A DNA stretch of 64,000 nucleotides from Aaosphaeria pasadenensis (GCA_022813625.1 JAKLMB010000011.1:124001-188000); one strand, 5' to 3'. Positions 37,397-49,100 are shown, counted from the first letter of the stretch. The notes: generated by a model from the sequence alone, not told the origin. Translations and numbers: made by a program.

Positions 37397-38185
37397 ATGA
37401 CGACCAACAAAGCTTGCAAAAACAAGCGCTCCCCTGTCCACAACTTTGCGTAAGAGATTCCCGAGTGTCAAGAGGCTGTTTCTAGCTGACAATATACTAG
37501 CGAAATTGCAACATCACGTCTGGTCACCATCACCGTGAAAGGTGGAAAGGAGTACTACATCCACCAACTACCACTTATCAAAGCATCAAAGTACTTCTCC
37601 AAAGCGCTCGAGGGAAGTTTCAAGGAAGCCCAGGAGAAGAAGATCTATCTGGATACTGTGAAGTCTGATACGTTCGAGAGATTTGTCTCCTGGCTCTACA
37701 CTGATACATTCAAAACGAGCGAAATCAAGAACAGAAATTGCTCGACTAATGTCAAAGACTGGGAAGATTCCCAATCCAGGGAGTGGGGAACAAAGTTCAA
37801 GGAACTCCTGAACCTTTACATCTTTGCTGATGGGCATGCAATCAATGGTCTCCTAAATGCCATCGTTGACCAATTTGGCGCACTCCTTGAGCACCCAGAC
37901 TCATATTTTCCTGGCGACGACTTGATTCGTACGGCATATTCAAGTCTGCCCCATACCTCAGGACTCATACGTCTTTTTGTGGATGATCGATGTCGCTGGT
38001 CTTGTAAGGAAGGTGAGGAGGACAATGCTGTGTCTGCAGCAGAATTACCCCTTGCGTACCTCATTCAGGTGTACCTTCGCCAACCGGTCATACTGGACCG
38101 CGTGAAAAAGGCGGAAAACCCGAAGCGTACCCTTCGTCTCGACATCGAAGACTACCATGACCACAGCGAGGACGACAGACACTAA
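37397..38185 (+). CDS. BTB/POZ domain protein
   Basis: Two exons, 37397-37449 and 37501-38185, give 245 aa. The short first exon supplies MTTNKACKNKRS and a start close to a TATA box. The BTB fold runs from about residue 22: VTITVKGGKEYYIHQLPLI, then SKYFSKALEGSFKE and FERFVSWLYTDTF. Unlike many BTB proteins no Kelch, MATH or ankyrin domain follows, the common state for the large fungal family of single-domain BTB proteins. They are thought to act as adaptors, some for cullin-3, but specific roles are mostly unknown. A related but broken BTB gene is at 62 kb. The function of this copy is not known. Confidence 0.85.
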
Positions 38186-39750
38186 GACAAGTGTCAGCAC
38201 TTCTGTAAAGCTGGGGGTCGCCTATCTTCACCCATTATCACGGTCTCTGGGGTGGAAGTGATGGGAATCTGTGTGTGGAGACATCACAAGGCTTCTCAGA
38301 GCTATAACAGTATTGCACACGTAAAACTTCAAAGAGGAATTGGGTCAGCGTAGAGGTTCAATTCGCATGACCTAGCACTTCAACATACCGTGCCTACACT
38401 GCGGTTAAAATTGGAATGGAATGGACGAATGAATATGCACATTTCTGTATAGCGCGAAGTAGATGCAAATCCAGCCATTCCCCTTCTGCCATGTATTATG
38501 CTTGAGACTCTGTGCGGTGCTACAGGAAACCTTACGCTATAAAACTTATCACATTGTTGCGTCGCCACGAACCAACATCAGAAATAACACCGCAGAATCA
38601 GCCTGTTGATGGGAGATGTTCCAAATCAATTTTATACTTCGCGACGTCGAGACATGAATCCTAGACATGGGAAGTTGAATAAACGATCTCTGTTCTTTCA
38701 CGTGTCTGCCCTACATGACTTATGATGGTGACCGTAGCTCCTACAATCTGGACCTAGAGGCTTGGAAAGATGAGCCCCACTCTAAAATTAGTGCCTCTTT
38801 TTTCCAAGCATCGTGACCACGAGGCCTTCTTGAACATGTGAAGTGGGTCAATGCCGGATGACCAATAACTGGGGTAGACATAGCACAAACTGCTAGGTGG
38901 ATTGGAAGGAAACGTGGGGGACATACGGCTGGGGTAAATGATATATCGCTATTCATATTCATGGGACCAATTTGCAAATGAAGCCAATGTCCAGCAATCT
39001 TAGGGCTCAAAGGCCTGTTATTTAGTTAATGATTCGGTCGAGCCGTACACGAGGAAATAAAATCAGTTATGAAGAGATTCGAGGATCTCTATTGCAGGTA
39101 ACTATATAACACAAAGGACGGTCGAATCGTACACCAATTTTGTAAAGATATAGGAGAATTGTACCGGACTGGACTGGATTGGCGGTATTCGTGAGGACGG
39201 CAAACAGGATATTCATAATCATGTTTCCATAGCTCTTGCCAACCCCAAGTGACCGTGATCTGTACGAGGTAAATCGTTTGTGATGTGTTCAATCTCACAA
39301 GCTGTACTGATACCTTGATGTTCCGTGTCACGTGGCCCTATCGATAGTCGAAACCAATCGGAGGCAAGGGGCACCCCTCACGGAGCTCAACTCCTGTGCC
39401 TAGGCAAAATGTCGAGTCCAGAATCACTTCCGGTAGAAGAACATGAATCGGCCGAGCAAAAGGAATGCACTAACTTTCAGCAATTGATACGATTAGGGGA
39501 ATTCGACGGTCCAAGAAACCGATTAGTCGACCTCGGGAGTTGACCTTAGTGCGACGGTAGCGCATCTTTGCGAGATCGGCAGCCGAGGCTCAAGCTGGAC
39601 CGGAGCTCTCACCTCATAAGCCATTCCATCATCCATCTGATAACAATTTCTTAACTTACATACCTCCCCATTCCCCTTCTTCTTTCTCCCATTCTTCTTG
39701 TCTCCATCCTCTCCTCCATCCAAAAAGTTCCACATAGAATCATAGACACA
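38186..39750. other. intergenic before acyl-CoA oxidase
   Basis: About 1.6 kb. No supported gene from 38186 to 39400. A 43-codon frame starts at ATG 39409 and ends at 39543; it could be an upstream ORF or chance. The right 220 bases carry the CCTCGG pair annotated separately and a CT-rich leader. Confidence 0.5.
39531..39588. promoter_or_regulatory. inverted CCTCGG pair (FarA/FarB-type sites)
   Basis: CCTCGG is at 39531-39536 and its complement CCGAGG at 39583-39588, 163-220 bases before the acyl-CoA oxidase ATG. CCTCGG is the core bound by FarA/FarB and CTF1-type zinc-cluster regulators, which induce beta-oxidation genes on fatty acids. Motif and position are seen; binding is inference. Confidence 0.5.
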
Positions 39751-41970
39751 ATGGCTCCTCCCACGCCGGAATGGGTCAAGCAATTGACCCCCTCAGGTCC
39801 TCAGGGACACGAGCTCCTCGCCGCAGAGCGTGCCAGCTCCGACATCCCCGTCGACCAACTCTCCACATTGCTACACACCAAGGAAGTCCTTGACAGGAAA
39901 CAGCAGATTCTGACCATCTTGAAGTCGGAGCCGGTCTTCGACAAGACCCAGAACTACTTCGCTGGCCGTACGGAGCGGTTCGAGACGGCGCTCGCCCGCG
40001 CAAAGAAGCTCGCGAACCTCAAGGTCAAGCACAACTGGAATCTGGATGAGTACAGGACCGCACATGATCTCATCAGTGAACCTGGGCCGTATGGTCTTCA
40101 CGACAGCATGTTCGTGGTAAGTACTGATTGCTCATCGTCGTCGTCGTCATCATCTCCAGCAGCTGACCATGAGCACAGATCACTCTCGGCGAGCAAGGTA
40201 CTCCGGAGCAACAGGAGCGCTTCCTCACCAAGGCACAGAAGTACGAGATCATTGGATGTTATGCCCAGACAGAACTTGGTCATGGATCTAACGTTCGTGG
40301 ACTTGAAACCACTGCTACCTGGAATCCAGAGGACAAGACATTCATCATTCACTCTCCCCACCTCACTGCCAGCAAATGGTGGATCGGATCTCTCGGACGA
40401 ACTGCAAACCATGCCGTTGTCATGGCTCAGCTCATCATCAATGGCAAGTCTTTCGGTCCTCATCCGTTCGTGGTTCAGATCCGCGATTTGAAGACTCACG
40501 AGCCGCTTGAGAACGTCCATGTTGGTGACATCGGACCCAAGTTCGGTTACAACACCATGGACAATGGTTTCCTTCTCTTCAACAAGGTCAAGATCCCACA
40601 TGTGAACATGTTGGCGCGTTTCTCTCGTGTTGACCCCGAGACCAACAAGTTTGTCCGCCAGGGCTCTCCATCCTTGATCTACGGCACATTGACCTGGGTC
40701 CGTTCGACCATCGTCATGCAGGCCGGCAGCGTCTTGGCTCGCGGTGTTACCATTGCTACCCGCTATTGTGCTGTTCGACGCCAGTTCCAGGACCGCGATG
40801 CTCCTGCATCGGAGAAGTCGGAGAACCCAGTTCTCAACTACACCATGGTCCAGATCCGTCTGCTCCCTCTCCTTGCCGCAACATTCGCCCTCCATTTCAC
40901 TGGAAAGGCCATGATGGAGCTCTACCAGGAGAACCAGAAGAGGATGAATGCCGGCAACGGCAATAGAGACTCCAGCAAGCGTGGCGCCGGCCCCGAGGAG
41001 ACCCAGTCCGGCAGCGACATTCTTGCCGATCTGCACGCATCGTCCTGCGGCTTGAAGGCTCTTTCCAGTACCATTGCTGCCGAGGGTCTTGAGGTGTGCC
41101 GACGAGCATGCGGTGGCCACGGATACTCCAGCTTCAGGTAAGAAATTAGTAGTTAGTACATATGTAAAGCAGCAGTTCTAACAGATTTCCAGCGGTATCG
41201 GCCCCTGGTACTCCGACTACCTCCCCACCACGACTTGGGAGGGTGACAACTACATGCTCACGCAGCAAGTCGCGCGCTACCTCCTCAAGTCCGCTCGCTC
41301 GGTCATCAACAAGGAGCCCCCTACCAACGACACGACAACCATTCTCACCGAGTTCCTCTCCCGCTCCGAAGTTGGCTGCGCCTTCGACATCATCGGCTCT
41401 GACGCCGACCTCGTCTCGGCCTTCGCCTGGCGCACATCCTTCCTCACCTTCGAGGCCCTCAAGCACCGCGACCAGAACAAGAAGCCATGGAACGACCTCC
41501 TCGTCGACTTCTACCGCCTCAGCAAGGCGCACTCGCAGTACACCGTCGTCAAGAACTTCTACAACGCCCTCCAATCCCCGGCCGTGACATCGCAGATCCC
41601 AGCCTCGACGCTCGACGTCCTCCGCAAGCTCTTCCGCCTCTTCGCGCTCAACACCCTCGAGCAAGAGGGCTCCGAGTTCTACGCCTCGGGCGCCTGCTCC
41701 AAGCACCAGATCTCCCTCGCCCGCACCAACACCGTCATGAAGCTCCTCAAGGAGATCCGGCCCCACGCCCTCCGCCTCGTCGACTCCTGGGCCTTCGACG
41801 ACTGGGTGCTCGACAGCAGTCTCGGCCGCTACGACGGAAAGGTGTACGAGGACCTGTTCTACAGGGCCAGCGTGACCAACCCGCTCAACGGCATCACGGT
41901 CGATCCGTACCCCAGCAGCGACGTGCTGTTCAAGAAGGTCGAGGGGATCGCCGCGAGGAGCAAGCTGTAG
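39751..41970 (+). CDS. POX1: peroxisomal acyl-CoA oxidase
   Basis: Three exons fit in phase: 39751-40116, 40179-41137 and 41193-41970, giving 700 aa, normal for the family. The FAD/acyl-CoA dehydrogenase core shows CYAQTELGHGSNVRGLE, TASKWWIG and FGYNTMDNGF. Later comes CRRACGGHGYSS, with the sequence around the catalytic Glu in TTTWEGDN made across intron 2. The C-terminus is SKL, a perfect PTS1, so the enzyme is imported into peroxisomes, where it carries out the first, H2O2-producing step of fatty acid beta-oxidation. Intron 1 contains a TCG repeat (about 40136-40146). The start sits behind a CT-rich leader, and CCTCGG motifs upstream suggest fatty-acid induction. Confidence 0.95.
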
Positions 41971-42857
41971 ATTAGGTGCGAAAAGTCGCTGTTGTATATA
42001 TTTAGCTTCCAATTTCTTCTTGTCTTTTTTACTAGATTGGAGAAGGTGGGCATTTAAGGTAGATGAAAGATTGTATCAAGGACAGACATCATTGCATAAT
42101 GCATTTAAGAAGTACGCTTAAGTAAAGATCTAGAAATACTAAAGTATTTAATTAAGAGAAAATTGCTAAACGCTTTGCATTTGCATGTGACTATGTACAA
42201 AGCATAATGTTAGTCATTTCTTTTCTTTTTTCGAAAAACTTAATCTCTCCGTTCTCCCCTAATCCGATCCCCGCGCGCACCCTCCCACCTACCCAAAAAT
42301 AGAAAGGTAGTGCAAAAGTAAGGAGATCAATTCAATTGTACCGGCTGTGGATTTATTCTCTTTTCTATTTTAAATTTTATATTGATTTTCCTTACCTTCG
42401 TAACTATAGCCTTGCCATGCACATCCATTCTTCTAAAACTCTAAACTCTAAGTATTCGGGTATACGAATGTTCATGATCATAACCATAAAGCATAACAAA
42501 AACAAAAAGCAGACGCTCGTAACAGCATTTCACGTAACCTCCCACCCCAGGTTCCTTCTTTCCAAAAATAACTTACCAAAAATCCCAAAAAACAAAGTCG
42601 CTTCCCAAAATCACAAACCCGTTCGAGATCCTCCGCATACCCCATTTTCCCACTCATTACCCCAGCTCGAGACTGGTTTTTTGCAAATCCAACCAACCAT
42701 GCATTTTTCTTAAAGCCCAAACTCTTCTTCCCTCGATATTTTAATCCGCTGATATCTTCGAATTTTCTTCCATTCCGAGCGTGATTCCCAAACCGCAAAT
42801 GTATTTGGCCAAAACAAAAAACAATGAAACCGTGGAACGGTAACTTCACGACTCGAT
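41971..42857. other. intergenic, AT-rich 3' flank
   Basis: About 900 bases after acyl-CoA oxidase, AT-rich and with many A/T homopolymers. I see no gene or named element. Confidence 0.5.
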
Positions 42858-43301
42858 TCACGGATAGGAAGCCTGCCACCGCCTAATCTCCACCGCCCAA
42901 GCCCTGAGTAGGAAGTCGTCGCGCAGTGCTTGCTGGTGAAAGTGCCTCGTGTGGGTGAGTAGTGGGTTGCGCTTTGTCACGCGGTGGGAGGAGTGGTGGT
43001 GGTGCTGGGCGTTGGTGTTGGGGCGGAGACGGAGTTGTTGGCTATTTTGGTGGGCGGGAGGAGGAAGTGGTCTGCTGATGGGGTGGGCGGGTTCTTGGAG
43101 GTTGCGGTGCGGTGTGGGACGGAAGGTCCGGTGGTGATGGTGGTGGTGAGGGCGTTTTTGGACGGAGGATTTGGAGTTAGGGGTGTTGTCGAGCTGGGAC
43201 TGGGATTGGGATTTGGAGTTGAGCATGTCGATGAGGTCGAAGAGGTGTTGGGGGGTGAGGAGGCGGAGGAGTCCTGGGGAGGTGGAGGTTGGAATCGTCA
43301 T
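42858..43301 (-). CDS. small His/Pro-rich hypothetical protein
   Basis: A single-exon frame from ATG at 43301 gives 147 aa. It has no family I recognise. The N-terminus (TSPGLLRLLTPQHLFDLIDM) and C-terminus (RDDFLLRAWAVEIRRW) look like amphipathic helices; the middle is low complexity with His runs and many Ser, Gln, Pro and Asn. A long TATA stretch lies about 125 bases upstream on the coding strand. The CT/GT composition bias of this area can produce open frames by chance, so the gene is possible but unproven. A longer in-frame start at 43463 is less likely. Confidence 0.4.
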   Translation of the reverse strand: MTIPTSTSPGLLRLLTPQHLFDLIDMLNSKSQSQSQLDNTPNSKSSVQKRPHHHHHHRTFRPTPHRNLQEPAHPISRPLPPPAHQNSQQLRLRPNTNAQHHHHSSHRVTKRNPLLTHTRHFHQQALRDDFLLRAWAVEIRRWQASYP

Positions 43302-43423
43302 GTTGTTTGTTTTTCGGTGGTTTTTGAAGGAATTTTGCTTTTGAAGAATGAATGAATGAAAAATGAATGTGGAAATTGGATTTTTTTGATTGATGTGTGC
43401 TGTAGCGGTTCTATGTACCTCGT

Positions 43424-43442
43424 TATATATAAATATATATAT
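43424..43442 (-). promoter_or_regulatory. TATA-rich tract upstream of the His-rich gene
   Basis: A 19-base alternating T/A tract lies about 125 bases before the ATG at 43301 on the minus strand. It may be a TATA element or just AT-rich DNA. Confidence 0.3.
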
Positions 43443-44035
43443 TGTATACCTATTTTGAGTCATTGTTCCAGGTCGTTATCGTAGAAATTGTATGTTTGTA
43501 CAGCGTAGAAGAGTGGAGCGTAGGATCGAGATTAGGACTAGTTTGTATGATACGTATGTTGATGAAGTGTAAGGCTTTGACTGTTTTGAGGTTAGTCCAG
43601 AGGATGTATGGGGATTTCTATGTGCTGGTATCGTGCAATATGGAGGCAGAGCATAAAAGGCGGTGAAGGAGTGGACTAGGGTCATCTGGACAATGGTCTA
43701 GTTCAGATGGCAGGCGAGCAGATGGATTGTTGTAGCCAGAGAGTCTTGGAAGTTGGGATACTCGGTAGATGATCTAAGGATGTCAATGTGGGCGACCAGA
43801 AGAGTAGAGAGGGGTTACCTGGGATGAAGCGTTTCACGGGAGGGGTAGTGGTGATGATGGTGGAAGTATTAGTAGGAGCAGAGTGGGGATGAAATGGACT
43901 AAATAGAATAGGCGGTGTTGTCGTGTGGTATACGTAGATAGGTATGTACGAATGTGTTGTGATTGATGATGTGTATATGTATGTGTATGTACATGTATTG
44001 ATTATGTGTGTGTTGTATCGTCTGTTGTTGTATGT

Positions 44036-44057
44036 ATGGATGGATGGATGGATGGAT
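44036..44057. repeat. ATGG tetranucleotide repeat
   Basis: About five tandem copies of ATGG/GGAT inside a GT-rich stretch upstream of the porin gene. Likely a simple microsatellite. Confidence 0.7.
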
Positions 44058-44465
44058 GTGGTGATGTCTGAGGTTGTCGTTCAGTCGTGAGTGGGATGGG
44101 ATAGGTGGGATGGGGAGAATGGGATGACGTGATTGGTCGAATTGACACGAGCTCGGTTAACCTTTCTGATTGGGCCATTCGGGTGAACTCGCTGGGGTCA
44201 TCTCCCCTTAGCAACGAACCCAGCCAATCAGTGGACGGGAAACCCCAGCGTCTTCCTCATTCGGTCAATTTCCATCTCTTCTGGCAGTCAATCTGTGTGA
44301 GTTGTTTTCTTCCATCATCGTCAAACCTCTTTGCTCTGTTCTCTCTCTTCTCCCTTCCATCCCTCCGTCACTCCACCACCTCCACACTTATTATATCCCC
44401 CACCTCTCTCTCTTCCTCCCAGAAACAACTCTTCTTCTTCTCTCACCACACACACTCTCACCAAC

Positions 44466-45830
44466 ATGTCTGCCATCCCCATCCCCGCAGAGAAGCTCGT
44501 CTTCAAGGCTCCCCCGCCTGCCTTCTCTGACATCGCCAAGTCCTCCAACGACGTATGTTTTCGCCTTTGAATCCTCTGAGCCCTCCGCTATCGCCATCGC
44601 TCACCATCACCATTGCCATCCTTCCATGACTCCAATCGCTAATCCCCTCCCTCCAGCTCATCAACAAGGACTTCTACCACGCCGCCGCTGGTCAGTACCC
44701 CCCCAATTGGTCCCGTCGCCCTCCAAGGCGCATACCAATCCTAGAGCTCCCAAGCTAACGTTTCTTCTCTCGCACAGCCGCCCTCGAGGTCAAGCTCAAG
44801 GCTCCTAACGGTGTCAACTTCACTGCCAAGGGAACGTCTTCCCACGATGGCCCCGTCTCTTCTTCTGTAAGCATTGCGCGCCCGCTCCCCATCCCATGCT
44901 CATTGGACGCCATCAAGCTAATACCCCACTCCGCAGCTCGAGGGAAAGAAGTCGCTCTCCAACGGTATAACTCCCAAATCCCTCTCCATCACCGTCCCCT
45001 TACGCAATTTGACGCCCGAATTCTCCGCGCTTCTATTCCATGCGTCTACACCCCAACATCGCAAGTCAATCACCGGTTGGACTGCTATTCTGACTCGCAA
45101 ACGTACAGGCATCAGCATCACCCAGTCGTGGAACACCGCCAACCTCCTGAACACCAAGGTTGAGCTCAACGACACCTTCACCAACGGCCTCAAGACCGAG
45201 CTCCTCTCCAACTTCTCCCCCGAGAAGGGCAACAAGGGCCAGAAGCTCAACTTCCACTTCAAGCAGGCCAACTTCCACGGCCGTGTCTTCGGTGACTACA
45301 ACCCCAGCGGTGCCGTCAGCGCCATCGCCGATGCCGTCCTCAGCCACGAGGGCTTCGTCGTCGGTGGTGAGGTCGGTTATGACGTCCAGAAGGCCGCCAT
45401 CACCAAGTACTCTGCCGCCCTCGGCTACACTGGCCTGACCTACAACGCCGCCGTCACTGCCACCAACTCCCTCAGCATCTTCGCTGCCTCCTACTACCAG
45501 AAGGTCAACCCCGCCGTCGAGGCCGGTGCCAAGGCCACCTACGACACCAAGCAGGGCTCTGCCGTCGGTCTCGAGCTTGCCGCCAAGTACAAGATTGACA
45601 CTGCTTCCTTCGCCAAGGTTCGTCTCCCTGTACCACTTTGAATTGTGTAACCGGAGAAGATATAGCTGACACGTTTATAGGCCAAGATCAACAACCTCGG
45701 CATTGCCTCCCTCGCCTACAACACCCGCGTCAACAGCGGCCTCACCTTCGGCATCGGTGGATCCTTTGATACCCAGAAGCTCAACGAGTCCGGCCACAAG
45801 CTCGGAACCAGCTTCACCTTCGAGGGTTAA
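44466..45830 (+). CDS. POR1: mitochondrial porin (VDAC, outer membrane)
   Basis: Six exons fit in phase: 44466-44552, 44657-44690 (34 bases), 44778-44866, 44937-44964 (28 bases), 45109-45617 and 45681-45830, giving 298 aa. The N-terminal helix is MSAIPIPAEK with FSDIAKSSNDL. Strands of the 19-strand barrel follow: ALEVKLKAPNGVNFTAKG, ITQSWNTANLLNTKVELND, GRVFGDYNPSGAV and GLTYNAAVTATNSLSIFAAS. The end FTFEG matches fungal porins. It forms the channel for ATP, ADP and small metabolites. Codon use is strongly C-ending, as in highly expressed genes. Intron 4 is much longer than the rest (144 bases) and must be removed to join LSN to GISITQSW. Confidence 0.93.
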
Positions 45831-46417
45831 GCGTGGACGCGAAACCCCGAGATCCAGCTCGCCCGTTGTCCCCCTCCTCCTCCTCCAACCTTCTCTGTCA
45901 TTGTATGTATAGAAAAGTAGATTACTTGGTACCGAGCGTGGGTGCGATGAGAGAATGAATAAATAAAAGAGTTTTCGAAAATGAAGAAGATGATCCAATT
46001 CATAAAAAGCAGAGGAGTTGAAATCCAATGTTTTTACAATGTTTTCACACTTTCTGTTTGGGAATTGGAGTATGCAAGGTTGTACTTGTCTCTGCGTCTC
46101 TATGTCTATTACATTGATGTCATGATTGTATGTACAACAAACGTCTGCGTCTTCACCCTTTACATGACAGGTTTCTGCCCGTGTAATGTGAGTTTAAAGC
46201 CCTCGAACTCTACTGAAGAAAATGCCTTTTGAAATTGGATATATACGTAAGAACGCCAAAAACCCCACCGATGAAGTGTATGCTTGACGTGACGTGACGT
46301 CGCCAATGGCAATTGCCATGTCTAACCCCCATATAATCATGTATGTATGTACAAGAAGCTCAACCCTACCCAGGTATATCAATCAATCATATCGTACAGC
46401 CCCCTCCCTCCGCCATA
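45831..46417. other. convergent 3' flanks of porin and J-protein genes
   Basis: Nearly 600 bases between two stop codons. AT-rich with no supported gene; transcription ends of both neighbours are expected here. Confidence 0.5.
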
Positions 46418-47311
46418 CTACGACCTCTTCCTCTTCTTATCCGCCGCCGCATCCCTCTCACTAAACGCCATGACCACAGCCCCAAAGACACCCACCATAC
46501 CGCTCACAAGCGCAAACCTCGCAATGGGACCAAACCCGCCGGGCCCCCCCGCCGCCGCGACCCTCTCCTCCCACGCGGCGGCCGCCCTCCTCCGCCTCCT
46601 CCCCAGAATATGCTCATTGACACTATCATGCATCCGCTTATGCCTCCCCTCGTCGAAATGCGGGACCTCGCTCCCTGGCTCTTCGTATCCACTCCCACCA
46701 TGGTTGCTACCATGCGAGGAAGATGATGACGCATGCGGATGCGAATAATGGTGCTCGTACGCCGCGCGCTTCGCACCGGTATCGCCGTACCCGCCCGCCT
46801 TGAAGAAGCTCGGCGGCGGCCCCTTGAACGTGCCTCTCTTTTTGTTTAACCCCGTCGCTGGGCGGCCCCCCGCGTGCGTTTGCGCGGACGAGTGGCTGCG
46901 TCCGTACCACGCGCTACTACTACTACTACCCCCTCGACTGTGGTGATGGGTATGGGAGAGCGTGGCGTCGTACCGGGCGCGCTGGTCGGGGGACGAGAGG
47001 ACGTGGTAGGCTTCGGAGATCTTGACGAAGCGGGCGGAGGCGGTGGGGTCGTTGGGATTCTTGTCCGGGTGGTGGGATTTGGAAAGGGAGAAGAATTGGC
47101 GCTTTATTTCCTGGGGGGTCGCGTTGGGGGAGAGGGAGAGGGTTTCGTAGTGTGTTTGTGTTTGTTGGTGCGGGTCATCGTTGGTGAGGAGGGGACGGGT
47201 GGTTGTGAAGGGCCGGGAGGTGGGAGGGCGTGCGGTGGGTATTCGGACGGGAGGGTAGTGCTTGTGGTAGCAGTGAGGAAGAGGAGGAGGAAGGTGGATG
47301 AGGGGTGGCAT
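46418..47311 (-). CDS. J-domain (DnaJ-like) protein, probably mitochondrial membrane
   Basis: A single exon gives 297 aa. Residues 1-45 are Arg/Pro/Thr-rich with no acids until position 45, suggesting a mitochondrial presequence. The J-domain spans about 54-118 with HYETLSLSPNATPQEIKRQF, the HPD motif at 81-83, and AYHVLSSPDQRARYD. A Gly/Ser/His-rich linker follows, then a hydrophobic segment near 264-283 (FALVSGMVGVFGAVVMAF) and a Lys/Arg tail, consistent with a tail-anchored membrane form. J-proteins stimulate Hsp70 ATPase. The specific co-chaperone role is not known. A nearby upstream ATG is out of frame. Confidence 0.85.
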   Translation of the reverse strand: MPPLIHLPPPLPHCYHKHYPPVRIPTARPPTSRPFTTTRPLLTNDDPHQQTQTHYETLSLSPNATPQEIKRQFFSLSKSHHPDKNPNDPTASARFVKISEAYHVLSSPDQRARYDATLSHTHHHSRGGSSSSSAWYGRSHSSAQTHAGGRPATGLNKKRGTFKGPPPSFFKAGGYGDTGAKRAAYEHHYSHPHASSSSSHGSNHGGSGYEEPGSEVPHFDEGRHKRMHDSVNEHILGRRRRRAAAAWEERVAAAGGPGGFGPIARFALVSGMVGVFGAVVMAFSERDAAADKKRKRS

Positions 47312-47329
47312 TCCTCCTCATGCCGTTTG

Positions 47330-47349
47330 ACTCGACTCGACTCGACTCG
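47330..47349. repeat. ACTCG pentanucleotide repeat
   Basis: Four tandem copies of ACTCG, 19-38 bases upstream of the J-protein start codon, in what is probably its 5' leader. Confidence 0.7.
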
Positions 47350-48875
47350 TTTCCCGTGTCTCTTTCTCTGGTGTTTGGTTGGGGAGTGGAGTTGTGGTTT
47401 ATGCGTTGGATGCGTGAATGGTGCGATTGATTCGTTTTGGGGGGTGGGGAGTGGGCGTTTCGAGGGTCAATGGGTCAATGGGCCGTGGTAGTAGTTGTTA
47501 TCGCGTTTGTCCGTGGGTGTGAATGTTGGTGTTGATGTTGATTGACGTTTGGGGATGTTCAGTCTGTCTCGTCTGGACTTGCTGCGTTTCCCCCTTGGCC
47601 GAGTTCGGGGGAGGAGGAGGGGGGGTTGTTTTTCGGTCAAAACGTCATCGAACATGGGACAAGCTTAAGCTTACAGAAGTTACTAGGGATTTACTAGGGA
47701 TATGCAACGTTGAACATGCAACCTGCATCATGCAACCCGTAATCGACATGGGCCATTAATCATGGGTGGGATATGCCATATGGAGACATGCGACATGTGA
47801 GGATTTATGTTTATCCGATGTTTCCATTCTCTACCAGTAATACTACTCATAGATACCTAGGAGGTATTTACTAAATAGCTGACAGCTTCATGTTTCGAGT
47901 TTGCCTGAATTCCATGGCCGAATCAGGCAATATCTGAGGCAGTGGTCATGTGTCAATTGAGTGTCAGTATCACTGCCGGCGCCAATACTTACTACGTGGA
48001 TAGATGATTGAGGCCCTGAGGCCCTGAGGCCCGTCAAAGCCGTTAGATGATACACTGATGGTAGAGATGGTAGACCAACTAGTGTTTATCAATTGTTTTA
48101 CAAGACTCCTCCAATGCAATGCAAATGCCAATGCCATGCCCAGACGAGAGAAGGAAGGATTGGAATCATGTTTTGTTCATGTTTCTGTTTCTTGTATCTG
48201 GTTAATGTGTTGTGTGTTGTAGTAATCCTTGTTGGATTGCCGCTGTCAACTGTCTGTCTCGTCTCGTGCTCCGAATTCCGATGGTCTGGCTGCGGAGTAG
48301 GAGTTGAGTTGAATCCTCTTCCTTTTTTGCCCCAATTCATTATCATTAGTTACCAGCCACAGATCAAGCTTTTCTGCTATTACATGTACGAGTAGAGTAT
48401 TACCATTTGATCCCGGTCATCATGGTCCACATCCTCGCTTGCAACTGTCGCGTACACATGCCGTCCATTGATAACATCCCAATTACTACTCTCTACTGGG
48501 TCATGGCATAGTTGTTGGATGTTTGATCTCCTCAATCTAGATTCCCTCTGAGACAATTGACCGTTGTTGAACCAGTGGTGACATATCGTGGAATAGAACC
48601 TCAGGCGCATCGTCATTGGTGGTAATAGTATTATTCAAATTTTCAAAATGTTTTATTCCTCTCTATCCTATCCGATTATCCCTCTATTGGTTCCAATTCG
48701 TCTGGTTGGGGTTGAGCCAGAACGTTACCCGCAGAGGTGACATGACAAGAGATTCCGCCACTTAGGACGAGGACATATTACACTTTTTTCCCTCTCCCTC
48801 TCTTAGTCTCGTATCGATTTAATCCCTGCCCGTCATCTTCGTCATCCTGGCACTCCCACAATAACTACCTAGAGA

Positions 48876-48910
48876 AACACTACGACTACCAACACTACGA
48901 CTACCAACAC
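48876..48910. repeat. 15-base tandem repeat
   Basis: AACACTACGACTACC occurs twice in tandem, then a third partial copy. It lies about 190 bases upstream of the MetAP2 start. Confidence 0.7.
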
Positions 48911-49100
48911 TCCACTTACCACTAAACTAATACCTTTCCTCTCAATTTATTCACCTATTTAATTATATCTTTCCCCATCCTCTCCTCACCTTTTTGTCTC
49001 TACTCCTCACCACCTCACCCTTCTACTCTTCCTTACTCTCTCCCTTCTTTTTTCTCTTCCTCTTCTTGCTCCTCTGACCACACCCACAAACACACCCACC

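Larger units (their letters stand above)
43302..44465. other. divergent spacer before porin
   Basis: Contains a TATA tract, GT-rich low-complexity DNA near 43920-44060 and a CT-rich leader (44326-44460) before the porin start, a pattern of strongly expressed fungal genes. No further gene is supported. Confidence 0.5.
47312..49100. other. divergent spacer, J-protein / MetAP2
   Basis: About 1.8 kb with no supported gene. It holds an ACTCG pentamer repeat just before the J-protein, a 15-base tandem repeat at 48876-48910 and a CT-rich leader (48950-49085) before MetAP2. Confidence 0.5.

Noticed and set aside
40098..41120. 340-codon minus-strand frame
   Set aside because: It is a shadow of the acyl-CoA oxidase coding exons, created by their GC-rich third positions.
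41146..42012. 288-codon minus-strand frame
   Set aside because: It is antisense to the last exon of acyl-CoA oxidase, low complexity and Glu/Val/Gly-rich.
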